Source: Metopolophium dirhodum
Taxonomy: Eukaryota; Arthropoda; Insecta; Hemiptera; Aphididae
Length of the DNA stretch: 64,000 nucleotides
Direction: 5' to 3'
Assembly (NCBI RefSeq): GCF_019925205.1
Contig: NC_083568.1
Span: 28,828,393 to 28,892,392 of the forward strand
In this document: positions 26,750 through 37,997 of the stretch, piece by piece
Numbering within the stretch: the stretch's first letter is position 1
Layout of the letters: each line of letters starts with the position of its first letter
Made by a program: the position numbers and the translations under genes
Notes under the pieces: model-generated
What the model was told of the DNA's origin: nothing
Database searches by the model: none
Seen by the model: the letters and a program-made list of their open reading frames with translations, nothing else

Positions 26750-27480
26750 GCGCGGGTGTCGGAGTGGTGTATTGTACATTATTATACATGTGCGGGAATA
26801 CATGTGCCGCCGCGGCCGGAGCTTCGGAGATTATATTATATTTTTACGGTTATCGTTTTCGTTCTTTCCGTTTAATTTTCTCCGTCGTCTGCGTCGTACG
26901 CGTAATATTGTTATGGCCGTGACGTCATTGCTCCGAGGCCCAATATACACTTATTATAACGGCGTATAATATTATAGTCGATAAGCGTATATAGTACGTA
27001 AAACGGTCCTAAACGGGCAAACGACGCGTTTGGCTGAAAATATTATATCCGACCCGAAGACTGCTGCTGCGCTTACGTATAATATACGGTTTGCGACCGA
27101 AAACGAAAACTACATAATATAATATTATAACCGTAAAAGCGTTTTCGTGCGATTACTTTCGGTATGAATCGGTTCTCACCGGAGTCGACGCCGCGCTCCG
27201 TGATGATGACGTCTTGTACCTATATCGCGCGTTTCTCATCAATTTCATCCCGACGAACCTATATAAATACTCGACGAAAAACAATCATATCAATATCGTT
27301 TCCGAATATCGGCGGCGACGACGACATTCGTTTTCAAGTGCCGTGGGTATCAGACGGAGCTTATTTTTTTTTCAATCGATTTCGACTCCGCAGATGCCTT
27401 TGAAACGAGTAGGAGGTACCTATCTTCAATACCTCACTGCGATATTCTTCGGCTTTATATATTATATTATATAAGAAAAA
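26750..27480. promoter_or_regulatory. CpG-rich, promoter-like region
   Basis: CpG density jumps here (clusters such as CCGCCGCGGCCGG near 26808 and GCGGCGACGACGAC near 27311) against an AT-rich background. A TATA motif (TATATAAATA, 27260-27269, plus strand) lies about 30 bases ahead of an unremarkable possible start. On the opposite strand a short ATG-led frame ends at a strong donor (see 27180-27248). In insects such islands often mark promoters or first exons, which is the basis of this inference. No downstream gene was identified. Confidence 0.3.
27180..27248 (-). CDS. Possible first coding exon, unknown product
   Basis: On the minus strand an ATG (27248-27246, context GTCGGGATGA) opens 23 codons, M-K-L-M-R-N-A-R-Y-R-Y-K then a Ser-rich run ending A-S-T-P. 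They end exactly in phase 0 at a strong donor TCCG/GTGAGA; unspliced, the frame stops eight codons later. The stretch is basic and Ser-rich and matches no family I know. It lies inside the CpG-rich island, where a first exon would be expected, but a chance open frame is quite possible because stops are rare in this GC-rich patch. Confidence 0.18.
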
Positions 27481-28060
27481 ATACACGCACAATCCGAGTT
27501 GGACGTCTTTCCTTGAAAATATGACGTACATTGCGTTACGCCCCCAACTTAACCGCTGAGCTTCAGATACACGTATAATATAGGTGGTGTTTTAAGATGT
27601 TTATCGGTGGGACAAAAGTCTGACACATGTCTGTACATGCGAAGTATACTGGACCACCGAGGACGGTCATGATTTGGCGATGACTATACGTATCCTTATA
27701 AACACGTCAAAAACTAATGTGCTATCTCTGTGTGCCACAGCAGTTTTATCATCTACACTCCGATACACTTGTACATAATATATTATCCACACATAGATGT
27801 AATTCTATTACTACACTAGATAAGATAAATTCGAGTGTCAGAAATACATCTTGTTTTGCCATTTTATCGGTATACAAATTGACGGGTGGATTTAATAGGT
27901 ATGTAAACAATACGTAATTTCAGAATAATTTAATATCGCTTAAACAGTTTGAAATTTCGGTGTCTGTGGATATTTTTTCTACTCGTAAAATGCGCGCCGG
28001 ACGAGCTTCGATTTTTGTGCGTAGTATTGTTTGGTTTAGACTTTCAAAGATCGTGTAAGT

Positions 28061-28226
28061 ATAGGCATTGACGCAAATAGCGTTTGAGATTTGAGGGGGG
28101 GGGGGGGCTAAAGCCTTACTTTGATAATATTGAATAAGCTTAAAAAAATGGAGGACATTTTTTGGGGGGCTGCGGACATTTTTGGGGGGACTTAGCCCTT
28201 AAAGCACCCCCCGTATTTGCGCCTAT
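28061..28226. mobile_element. Small G-rich inverted-repeat element (MITE-like)
   Basis: The right end reads GTATTTGCGCCTAT (to 28226). Its reverse complement, ATAGGCGCAAATAC, matches the left end ATAGGC-6 bases-GCAAATAG at 28061-28080, apart from a six-base insertion and the last base. The interior is asymmetric, with runs of G (13 G at 28095-28107, then GGGGGG blocks) and the words CTAAAGCC and CTTAGCCC near the two ends in inverted relation. There is no coding capacity. No target duplication is obvious. Confidence 0.55.
28095..28107 (+). repeat. Poly(G) tract, 13 nt
   Basis: Uninterrupted G13 inside the MITE-like element. Its length may be unreliable in sequencing. Confidence 0.85.
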
Positions 28227-29608
28227 GGGTACAACAGGTACCTACAACTGTGAGACGACATCACTATGTAGAGAATGCCGAGTCCTGCAGGACCTGTCTT
28301 CTTCGGTCGAATCAGTCCGACTGCAGCACCGCGAGTATGGGGAAAAACGGTAATATTTTCGTCGGAGAGAAGAATTTAGTGAGTTGTTGTTTAATTGATT
28401 TCAAATTAATCGTGGTGGTGAACCGTAACGACTTTCACAGGTCAACGGGGTACCCTAAGCACGGCGGCTAGTCGATATTTTTAAAAGCGTGGTATAAAGC
28501 CGTCGACGAATACCCCGCGTTTATTACCCGTCGCGGTCATGTGGCTAGTCCGCGTGTATCGTGCGGTTAGGAAATAACGAGACGACGACGGATTATTATA
28601 CTCCATTCCGACAAAACGATTTTATACATTATCCCGCAGTCACCATAACTAGATTTCGTACGACGATAATTACGACGTTTTTATGTAAATTAGCGTGTAT
28701 GATAATGTCAACGTTTTATATTTTTGAAATTTAATCGTTAGCATGTTGAGCCGTTTTGAAAGCTTGGCTTTTTAAAAACGTAATTCGAGTAGCTCGTATA
28801 ACAACTATATTTAAATTTAAATTAAAACTACTTCCATCATTATTGTATATATTGTTATCTCTAGGAATAAATCTATAAAATATTATTACGATATTAATTG
28901 CTGTGTCGCTTTTTATTTTTTAAGCATATAAACTGTATTTACAGTATGCGTAGATAATGTTATGTCAGTTTTTGTTCTCGACGGTTAAAACAACCTAAAA
29001 TATTTTAAAACCTCACATGCAAACCGTCTATATTTATATATTGTTATAGAAACGGTTATTTCGTATTTAAGTTTCGACCAAAATTGTAAATTTTTTCGAT
29101 CCATGTGTGGGTTTTATAGTATATTATATAAGAATTTGGTTAGTTTTTGGACCTTAGTTTAATTCTGGGAAACTTTGAGATCATAGTTTTATCGTTAAAC
29201 ACACTTGGGCATATTTTTTCTATATATACCGCGTGTATTGATTTCGACAAAAATATACCGAATGCGTTTAGTAATATTCCGGTTCATATTAATATGTATA
29301 TTCTTTGTATAAAACTATATTGAAGTATTTTGGGTATCTTCAACGATAATTTGTTTTATATGTATATCTTGTTTATTTTAATTTGAAATGTATATTTTGG
29401 ATCACATCAACTCTATTAGGTTTGAAAAATGTAATATCTTTTGAATATTTAAAAATATTTTACAGCTCAACAGCTGATATACAAATATGTTTTTATTAGT
29501 TTCAAACATCAATTAGTAACAACTTGTATTTACGATAATTAACACAATATACATGTTATATTACCGAAAAAAACAATAATATGTTAGTTCATCATTATTT
29601 ATTTAGAG

Positions 29609-29626
29609 TTTTTTTTTTTTTTTTTT
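29609..29626. repeat. Poly(T) tract, about 18 nt
   Basis: Uninterrupted T run in AT-rich DNA. It could be an old poly(A) tail on the minus strand, but no retrotransposon body was recognised next to it. Confidence 0.8.
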
Positions 29627-32126
29627 GAAGTTAAACTTCTTTCTTCCAAAAAATAAAATTGTTTACGTCGTGTGAACACGTGGTGTATAATATTTGTACA
29701 ATTATTTACAAAAAATAACATAAATATTTTTACTAAATCGCAAGTTTTCGTTCGCTTTCATGAATTCGGACGCCAGTATACTTACCGAGTATCGCCGATA
29801 GTACAAAGTTTTTATGTACTCGTCGGTTATGTATATCCAGAGAGTGTTATCCTGCGCCCGTGTTATTTAAATGTATTCAAATATTTCGTGGGATTTAATG
29901 AGAACGCCAAAAGCGCTTACACAACTTCTCGAAAATCGTTCGGCATTGTGTTTGTTAACGTCGTGCTCTTTATCTCTGTCTCGTTCTCTCCTTAACTCAT
30001 CCCTGTCTCCCGCTTTGATAATAATATTCAACAGGGATAGCAGAATTACTCGAGTAAAGACACTTGGGGCTTTGTTAATATGCTTGTTGGATTTCAAAAT
30101 TACACACTTTTGGCCGGAGCATCAGCTGTTGTATATAATATTATTATAGGCACTACAACATTTTTAAGCAAGTACCTACAGCGTAACATTATCACAGTGG
30201 CTACATTATATTATATTATATCCTACACAATATTATGCGCAGTCATATCGATTATCGCTGGTTTAAGGTGAAACACAGCTATTTTAAACAAATATTAAAA
30301 AAATGATGTTGATAATAAAATATGTAGATACTGGTGCATGTCAAGTATCTTTATAACAAACGTGTATTAAATACTAATGTCAAATATGCTTTATACATGT
30401 GTAATGTATTATGCTGTTAACGCGAATACATGAAAGAACACAATAAGGCCATAGGCAAATCGTTTATCTATGAGGTATTCCGAAACACATGGTTGCTTAA
30501 TACGATAGGAGTGACTTAATTTCACACTAAATTTATGCGAAGAGTATGTCAGTATTGTATAACATGGAAATTTAATTTAATGAGACACGTATCGTGACGA
30601 CCATTTTGTTGTTGGTACCTGTTCAGCTGCTATTACTTATTAGTTAATTTCTGGTACGCAAATTAAATGCATTTAGTAGTCACCATCAAGTGACGTCAAC
30701 GTCAACTTGTGATCGCCGAGTACGATGATAGTAAAGTAATGGAAGTGAGAAAATTTTACAATTCTGTCAGCATTTGTCATTCAGCTAAATTACTTTTAAT
30801 TATTTCGAAAACGAGACAAATACAATTTCATATCTCAGTGATATTTTGTTCAAAATTAAATATGATTTATACTAACAAAATATAATATTAAAATGGAATT
30901 TAATATTAATAATAATTTTAAAAAAAACAATCAAACCACTGATGTTACGGGTATAAAATATGTTAATATTGTGATTTGCGATATGTCATATGTGTTATCT
31001 ATTATAATACCTATCCTGAATAATACAGGTGTAATATAAAACGGAATAATTAAATAGGCTACAAACATAAAATGTTTTGAATGATAATATTAATTTAGAT
31101 TATTCGTATATTTCCACGTATTCAGAATAATTGATAGAAAAAATAAATTGAATCTCGTCTGTTTACATTACTAATGAACTTTGGACATTTTGTTTTGATG
31201 TCAAACACAATATTATCTAGGTAGTTTTTTTTTATAATTCACATTGCACAACATGATTAATAATAGTATTATATTAATATTATTTATTAGAGTATATTAT
31301 ACTATTAAAGATAATTTAATGATATGGACACACATAAAACTATAATTATTAATGTACTATAATAACAACAATTTTGACCATTGTAAATATACTATATACT
31401 ATTATGTATTCATATGAGTGTTTTAATTAAACCAGAAAATATCTGAGCTCGAATGCAGTTATCAAAGTAATATGTCAAGTAATAAGAAAATATATTTTGT
31501 TCGTACATTATTATAATATAGTAAAAAGAAATTTATGTAAAACGACACAATGGTGCGCATTTCTTCTTGAATTTGTGATTTATGATCATTTAAAGAATTA
31601 AGCCTAAGATATGTCTGAATAGAAATACATAATGTGACTTTTGGCTAGCATAAATCAAAAAGCCGTTCGTTGTTATTAATGTTTAAACGAATAAAGAAAT
31701 GATGAAGACGTATTTCGCGTACATCTGACAAATGGGCTGTTAAAAGGAGAAATTTAAACTGATATCGTTGCGGGATTTGCGCGAACTATATAGGACAATG
31801 TGACTAGAACCACGGCACTGAGCGATAGGAGAGATCAAGTCGAGATTAAACACCGTAAACATATTATGTTATAATTATTATCGTCGTGGTAATGAAATAT
31901 TATAATAGTGATAATACGCGTAATTAATAAATATTATTATTGCTTGCATTATTAAAGACACGGGTAATCTGTATATTATGGCACACGGGTTTGCGACATA
32001 ATTATTATTAAAATAATGTATTACAATAACGTATATCTTTTAACGGCATACGCAGTTTACGGTCATAAATATTGTTCGAGTGGCCGTGCGGGTGTAATTG
32101 GCCGAGACCGTCCAGTGGCAGTACGA

Positions 32127-32139
32127 GGGGGGGGGGGGG
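32127..32139 (+). repeat. Poly(G) tract, 13 nt
   Basis: G13 within a short CpG-rich patch (32050-32150). Confidence 0.85.
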
Positions 32140-32311
32140 TAGAACGCAATCGGCCGTGTTATTTTTTTAAACATAATTCCAATACTATTCTATAAATTCA
32201 TATTATATTGTTGCAATATTATGATAAGCTAGACATGTTTATTATTTTGCTGGCAATATCATTGCAAAAACTACAAGTTCGGTAGTCGGTCCCCCATAAA
32301 AATATAGTAAA

Positions 32312-32960
32312 CTAGCTGAATATCCCGGCTTTGCCCGAGTGCAGTTTTCTTTTGTGACAAATTCTATATAGTTTATTAGTGTGTAGGTACGCTATATAGG
32401 TGTACCTCAGTTTTAGTGTACCTCAGTTCATGGAAAAATTCACGTCAGTGTACCTAGCTTTATGAAATAATTCGACCTAGATGGGCAACCGCACGTCACG
32501 GATTGTATTTAGCACTTAGTATATTTTTTAACGCGGTTTAAACTACTTACCCTCTAAAATTTTCTGTAATCTCTAAAAAAAAATTTATGAGATTTTCATC
32601 AAATTTAATTCAGGAGTTTTTGAGTATACAAGCATACATTTGGTTTTAAGATAAAGTTTCTTAATTCGAGGCAATAAGTGAAGCAATTTTATGTATGCTT
32701 GTAGTACCTGCTGTCCCAGTAACCAATGGCAACCATTCATATATATAAACACTTATTTTTACCATTACTATTATAATCTGCAACCACTAACCAATAGCAA
32801 CGATTTATAAACAAAAAATAAGTTTCAATTTCCAACGTGAATCTCGAGATCCCTGTTTGGCCACCTCTTTAAAATCCGAATATCGGAAAATTCCTTCTTA
32901 TTGCACATCTATAGATCACAAGTGGAACCATTATATTAAACCGTGTATAGTAATATAATT
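32312..32960 (-). mobile_element. Helitron-like 3' end, non-autonomous, right boundary uncertain
   Basis: Read on the minus strand, this ends with a short GC hairpin (CGGGCAAAGCCGGG), about nine bases, then CTAG followed by T at 32311. Helitrons end in a hairpin just upstream of CTRR and insert between A and T, and this matches both rules; similar hairpin-plus-CTAGT ends are common in insect genomes. The body toward higher coordinates is AT-rich and degenerate, with words such as GTTGCCATTGGTTACTGGGAC. No Rep/helicase frame is present. The 5' end is not identified; 32960 is only where the sequence stops looking related. Confidence 0.5.
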
Positions 32961-33639
32961 CTAAGCTGTTTTTTTCAAAATTAATACTCAAAATGGAAAT
33001 TTTAAATTCGTTCACGTGCCAATATTATATTAATCACTTATATATTAAAATTTAGTTTAATTTATGTAATATGTGCAAATTTCAAGTGTTTAAAACGGTT
33101 TTAAAAATTGTTATTTAATGTACTTTTTTTTATAGCCGTGAAGTATAATTATACTAGAGTGAAAAATTTGAATTTTGAGAACTACATGAAAACGTAATAA
33201 AATGTTATCAATTTTATGACGACTTAATATTTGTTTTATTTTTTTTTTACATGCATATAGATGATGTTTTTACGAATTACAATCATTCACTTTCCACTTT
33301 ACGCGAATAATAATATTTACTACTATATCATATTTTACTTATGTACTCCTTTTTATTTTTTCAAACCATATAGGAAAAAAAGATACTTTTTGTAGTGTTG
33401 ATAGACATTTTCGTCTTAAACTATGGTCGTTCGAGTCACAGGTTTTTATATTCATTAATCGTTATATGTTCTAGCTAACCACAACCTATGAATATTTCAT
33501 AAATTAGATAGGTAGTGATTTTAATTGCGCAATGACTGATTCGAGTCTACTTTGCCCACGTCCAATTTTTATGGAATCACAGTAAGGAAAAAAAAATTTT
33601 TTTTCGCTGAAATCGTGTGTGATCATTTGATTGGACCAA

Positions 33640-34480
33640 TATTATTTGAAGGCAAACCAAGCCGGGAAATTGTACTTGGCGGCTGTCCAAAGTACGGATT
33701 TTAGCCATAAATAGTTTTCGAACCCTCGAAAACAAGAAAAATCACACGCAATTAGACAGAGAAATATCTCAACAAACTGGTGCTCCGGTGCGTTGCACGA
33801 CTTCAATCGGCCATTAATGCATTGGCAAGACCTTGAACTCCGACAAGCGAAATGGGCGTCGCGCACTTATTGAATGGCCTGCCAAATTATTTACACATCT
33901 TATAGCTCACCGTCCCGATCGTGGTTTGAAATCAGCAGCTATAGTGTTTATTCCTTCAACGTAAGACACGGGCGTGTTCAAATAATTAATTATCGTGCAA
34001 TATTATACCGAGTGCCATTTCGACGTTGAGGTGAATCGAACACGTTTTTTTTTTTACTTTCGGCCGTAGCCTGTAGTTACTTGAGTTTTTTTACACCGGT
34101 GCGGTGCACCTATATTGCCTATTCATTACGCCGCCAAACATTGTGCGTAATAAATAATAATAATTTATAATAATATATTGTGATGGAAAGACGGCGGCGG
34201 GACGGCAGGCGCATCAGCAAAACCGACGATTAGATTGCTCTAGATCTATATTATACCGGATTACTGGCTGAATTACGTACACAACGATATAATATAATAA
34301 TATATTGTACGGATCGGAGGCGCTTTTCGATAAGTCTGTTCTGTGCGGTGTCGAAGGGGTGGCGGGACGATGAGGTGAGCTAGCTGCGACGCGGATAGGA
34401 TCAGCTGTGTAACGTGTCTAGCCCGTTCTGGCGAATTAAACCACTACCGCGGTCGTGCCCGAATAATCGGTACAAGCACG
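33640..34480. promoter_or_regulatory. CpG-rich region with donor-like site, possible promoter/first exon
   Basis: G+C and CpG rise sharply, most strongly at 34180-34450. The part 33640-33960 is GC-richer and reads open on both strands (74 codons minus) with no recognised product. The part 34190-34374 ends at GACGATGAG/GTGAGC, an excellent plus-strand 5' splice site at 34374/34375. Together these would fit a non-coding or barely coding first exon. No TATA box is clear. The call rests on composition and one splice site only. Confidence 0.28.
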
Positions 34481-34651
34481 ATATTATTATAGTAGTATAT
34501 GTACGCGTATCATGCTCATCATAATATAATAATATATACACGCATTACCCCACATATTATTTTAGATATTGTTATATAATATTATATAGGTATATGTGTA
34601 TGTTTGACCATTGGTGGTTCATTACTCCGGGTGGTCAGCAGCCGTACACAC

Positions 34652-34684
<33 letters not shown>
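34652..34684 (+). repeat. (AAT)11 microsatellite
   Basis: Eleven perfect AAT units, the longest trinucleotide repeat in the window. Confidence 0.95.
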
Positions 34685-34685
<1 letters not shown>

Positions 34686-35054
34686 TAATATACATAACGC
34701 GTGGAGTATTAACAACACGGTGGGTAGGTCAAACTAGTCGACGATACGCGTGCACAGTTTAATGTATTTATGTATTACGACCAACTAAATGCCACTGCTG
34801 TAGGTGTGTTATAATAATATAGCGGTTTCACCAACTACCGCAACAGCAATGTAATAATTATAGGTACCTAGGATTATTATTATTATTTTTATTATGAAGA
34901 ATAAAGGCTTCCACAACTGGGTCATTAGCCAACAATTACATTAACATTAATTACACAGTTAACCGGTTAGTTCTGGTAGCATGACGATGGTATACATACA
35001 CATTTTTTTTTTCAGTTAATTACATACCTACCTATAGTTATATACTTATATATC

Positions 35055-35440
35055 TCAATATCTGTTATATTTCGATATAAAAATACCTAGGGTTTTTGAA
35101 AAAGCTATGTGTTATTCGTCTATGTTTATTGTGGACGTGTTGTTCCTCGCAAGTGCTCCTACTATTGTTGATGCCTTATTGAGGTGGATTAATACGTGTA
35201 TTTACGGGGTGAATATCGGTCAATTTAGGACGATATGTTTTATTGTGAGCGGTTCATCACATTGACTGCAGAAGGGTTGGACATCGTGTTTCATTAGATA
35301 CATAATATCTGCACGTCGTGTAAGGTTGGAGTGTCTGATTCTTGCTCGTCCGAGGTAATTATGACTGAACTGCGAGGTTAGGTTGGTTTACCTCCTGAGG
35401 TGGAGTATGCCATATTTTATTAATGTTCTCTTTTAATTAT
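35055..35440 (-). pseudogene. Broken LINE ORF2 C-terminal tail
   Basis: On the minus strand 35220-35357 reads Y-L-G-R-A-R-I-R-H-S-N-L-T, then Y-L-M-K-H-D, P-F-C-S-Q-C and P-L-T-I-K-H-I-V-L, ending in a stop. This follows the LINE tail pattern RxRIGHTxLTH...YLM...P.C..C...LT.KHI. After the stop another frame continues A-L-A-R-N-N-T-S-T-I-N and then I-A-F-S-K-T-L-G-I-F, resembling the terminal region of the same proteins, with its own stop at 35055. In functional elements this tail follows RNase H at the end of ORF2. At least one nonsense change and two frameshifts are visible. The family is probably of the I group; this is inferred from motif style only. Confidence 0.65.
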
Positions 35441-35599
35441 TTTAGTTTTTTAATCATATTTTGATATTTCTTCCAAAGTTGCAGCTCGCTACATCTTCAC
35501 AGTGTATATCTATATATTTTTTTTGAAATTTAGTTACGGTTGTTGATACCTATTAGGTGAAATGGTTACCTCACGTTAGCTAACGATTCTAATTTTTAA

Positions 35600-35782
35600 T
35601 TGCCAGTAAAATCGGTATGGGAAGGGACCTATATAAATTCTATCCTTTTAGGCATTATAGTAATAATGTTATGGATTCCCTGGAATATCTCGTTTGAGGG
35701 ATTGGATGATTCCAGAACTAAAATGGTGCTCAGAGAGCAAATATTATTATTAAATTGTAATAGACCAATCGTCTTATACTGA
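35600..35782 (+). pseudogene. Broken LINE RNase H segment, inverted
   Basis: The plus strand reads I-V-I-M-L-W-I-P-W-N-I-S-F-E-G-L-D-D at about 35656-35709. It fits the RNase H signature of non-LTR elements, W-(I/V)-P-G-H-x-G-I-x-G-N-E-x-A-D, with the G-H pair and the N-E pair lost. The upstream residues (K-S-V-W-E-G-T-Y-I-N-S-I-L) are of the type found before that motif. Loss of the His and Glu positions would abolish activity. Its orientation is opposite to the adjacent tail fragment, and the order of its sequence is that expected of a twin-primed inversion. Confidence 0.5.
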
Positions 35783-36286
35783 CTCTGTAATCGCAAATGG
35801 CTACTATCACATGGCTGTACCTGAACTCAAAGTCGACGACAGTAATAAGTAATAAAGTTCGTCTGGAAAATTGTTTCAGGAAACGTTTTCAAAGACATGC
35901 AAACTAAAAAAAAATACGAGTCGATTCATTTAATTACTTTTTTTCAAGGTTCAGTAACATATTTTTTTCTCCGATCAATTTTTATTGGTTAGAACGTGCG
36001 TAAGTAGTTATTTAAACTTTGACAAGTATCAAAGGTTTTACTCGAACGAAAATATTATGCACACAATTTTGACGAATTAATTTGTCAACTGTTCAATGTT
36101 GATTGACATTTTAGACATATTTTAACAGTGATATAGTTTTTAAATTCATACATTACTTACTATAAACAGAAATATTTAATACAACTATATTTATCATTTA
36201 TCTGTATTTTTTTTTCTTATGTCACTGAGATTATTTTATATTGCAAAATAATCCTTTCAAGAATTCAAATTTATTTATTTATTTTA

Positions 36287-37537
36287 GATTCTGAGTGAAA
36301 CGATGAATGTATTGATTTTACAATGATGTTTTTTTTTATTTTTTTTATATTTGTGTCTGTGTACACGATAAGTAGTCGAAATAATGATTGGATTTTCAAC
36401 TTAATTTTTACGCAAAATCGGTTTTTCACAAAATCGATTTTGGTTTTTAATGTAACTCTAAAACAAATGAACGGTATACACATGACATTTTTACGGGTCA
36501 TTTATATTAGCATTTTCTGTACAGAATGAAATTTTCAAAATATTTTGATTTGTTTTGAACTAATTAGGAACATTTTCCGTTCCAATTTTATTAGTCTTTT
36601 TTTCTTAGGATGTCAATAAAACTTTATTTGTTGGGTAAAAAAGTTTGAAAATTTAAGTTTTTTTTATTAGCATTTAAAGTTCAAAAATATACAAAATATG
36701 GAAAAATCACGAAAATAACCAAATTATTTTGAGTTAAGAATTCATAAAACTTTTTTTTCTTTTTAAATCTAAGATTTTAAAATGTAATACAAGATTCCTT
36801 ATAAGATTATCTACTTTTATCAAAAAAAAAAATGTCTATAAGAAAGTCAAATTAAATTTTTACGAGCGTTTGAAGTTCATATTTACTCGATTTCTCATGT
36901 AGCGGTTTTGTTATTTTATTGTTATTCAAAAACTTATAACTGTAGATACATGAAAATTTTACTGAATGTTTATATTTTCATTTGCTATATACCATAACAT
37001 TTTAAAAATATTTTGACTTTTTTTGAGCTGCTTATGGATATTGTCAGTTTTCAGTTTTGTTTTTTTTCCTATAAATATCAATAACATTTTATTTATTGGG
37101 TAAAAAAGCGTGAAAATTTAATGCCAGGCTCCTGATATATTTTTATAATAGCAGTTGAAAAATATTAAAAAAACCTATTCACAATTTTTTTTATAAGGAT
37201 TTAAAGTTTGAATTTTGACGAAATGTATCAAATTTAAAATTTAAAATTTAATAATTATTTTGTAGTTAAAAATGTATAAAATGTTCAACTTTTATAGCTA
37301 AGGATTGAACATTTAAAACAAGGTTCCACGTAAATAGGTTATATATAAATTACTTTATTCACAATAATATCCTCAAATATATTAGTAATACCATAAGCTA
37401 ACTGACCGTTTTCGCTCAGAATCGTTTTTCTTATACAATGATATTTTATCATTGAATTCAAATTTAACACAATCCATTACAGTGACCCACTTGTAACCTA
37501 CTGTAAAGCAGAGCGACATTCGCTTACCCACCTTTTT
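36287..37537 (+). repeat. Dispersed repeat family, long copy with duplicated interior
   Basis: Same family and orientation as 17476-18360. The left end GATTCTGAGTGAAACGATGA and the right end (CGCTCAGAATCG at 37413, then the tail ending near CTTACCCACC at 37531) are conserved. This copy is about 370 bases longer because its interior module occurs twice: TCAATAA...TTTATTTGTTGGGTAAAAAA at 36613 recurs at 37078, a spacing of 465 bases. The modules have diverged, so the duplication is old. No coding capacity. Confidence 0.75.
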
Positions 37538-37703
37538 AGATACGAATTTTAACAATTACTAATTACAAACAATGATATTTTAAGAAAGATGTTTGTTTAA
37601 TTTTTGAAATGAACAATAATTATAATAATACAAATGAATAATAAATCTTTAGCTCATGAAGTTTTCAATCATCTTCACTTTTATAAAATCCAATATTTTG
37701 TTA

Positions 37704-37715
37704 TTTTTTTTTTTT
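37704..37715 (-). other. Poly(A) tail of the LINE insertion
   Basis: A T-rich run on the plus strand, between the left target duplication and the 3' UTR of the LINE. Confidence 0.7.
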
Positions 37716-37842
37716 ATTATTTAAAGGATAAGGCTTCAACGGCAAAGGTTATTAGCCTGGGAAAGTTACATATATGTTTCTTAAAGTGTTAGGTCGTACA
37801 TTTATGAAATAATAGTTTTTTAACAATTGTTATTTACAGAGT

Positions 37843-37997
37843 TTACAATTTTTTAATAATATTGGTAATATTTAGGAATTTAATGATTTTTGAGTTTTTG
37901 ACGTGTTGTGTTCATCGAGTGCTTCTGCAACATTGGGTGGCATCCTCAGTTCGGTGCGTATTGAGGTGTATAGTTCGCATTCCTCCACTATGTGTTA
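37843..37997 (-). pseudogene. Truncated LINE ORF2 C-terminus
   Basis: On the minus strand the frame reads H-I-V-E-E-C-E-L-Y-T-S-I-R-T-E-L, then M-P-P-N-V-A-E-A-L-D-E-H-N-T-S-K. After a frameshift it continues I-I-K-F-L-N-I-T-N-I-I-K-K-L and a stop at 37843-37845. This is the final part of an ORF2 protein, beginning at the HI(V/L)xEC motif that closes the Cys/His-rich tail. Everything upstream, including reverse transcriptase and RNase H, is absent because the insert is 5'-truncated. One frameshift near 37890 breaks the frame. Confidence 0.7.

Larger units (their letters stand above)
28000..28680. other. CpG-rich patch with overlapping open frames, no clear gene
   Basis: All three plus-strand frames are open for 34-84 codons around 28162-28471, as expected where local G+C is high. 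An ATG-led 34-codon frame at 28275-28379 (starts M-P-S-P-A-G-P-V-F-F) has the best composition, but neither its start nor its end has strong support. The left part is occupied by the small element at 28061-28226. Confidence 0.35.
28690..32300. other. AT-rich non-coding stretch with a CpG-richer patch
   Basis: No gene is supported. 29740-30100 is somewhat GC-richer and gives overlapping open frames on both strands (107 plus, 92 plus, 76 minus); none has recognisable content. An 18-base T run lies at 29609-29626 and a G13 tract at 32127-32139. Confidence 0.45.
35005..35785 (-). mobile_element. Degenerate LINE fragment with inverted 5' segment
   Basis: The lower part (about 35005-35530) reads on the minus strand as the C-terminal tail of an RNase H-bearing non-LTR retrotransposon. 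The upper part (about 35600-35780) reads on the plus strand as the preceding RNase H signature. A minus-oriented 3' segment joined to an oppositely oriented upstream segment is what twin priming produces. A T run at 35005-35014 is the expected poly(A) tail in this orientation. Both segments contain stops and frameshifts, so the copy is dead. No target duplication could be found, so the outer limits are approximate. Confidence 0.6.

Noticed and set aside
26611..26969. Three overlapping plus-strand frames of 72-103 codons
   Set aside because: All three frames are open at once in GC-rich sequence; none has a recognisable product.
29672..30271. Overlapping frames of 107, 92, 76 and 63 codons
   Set aside because: Both strands are open and no domain is visible; compositional.
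33424..33445. tRNA B-box-like GTTCGAGTC
   Set aside because: No A box at the right distance and no cloverleaf can be drawn.
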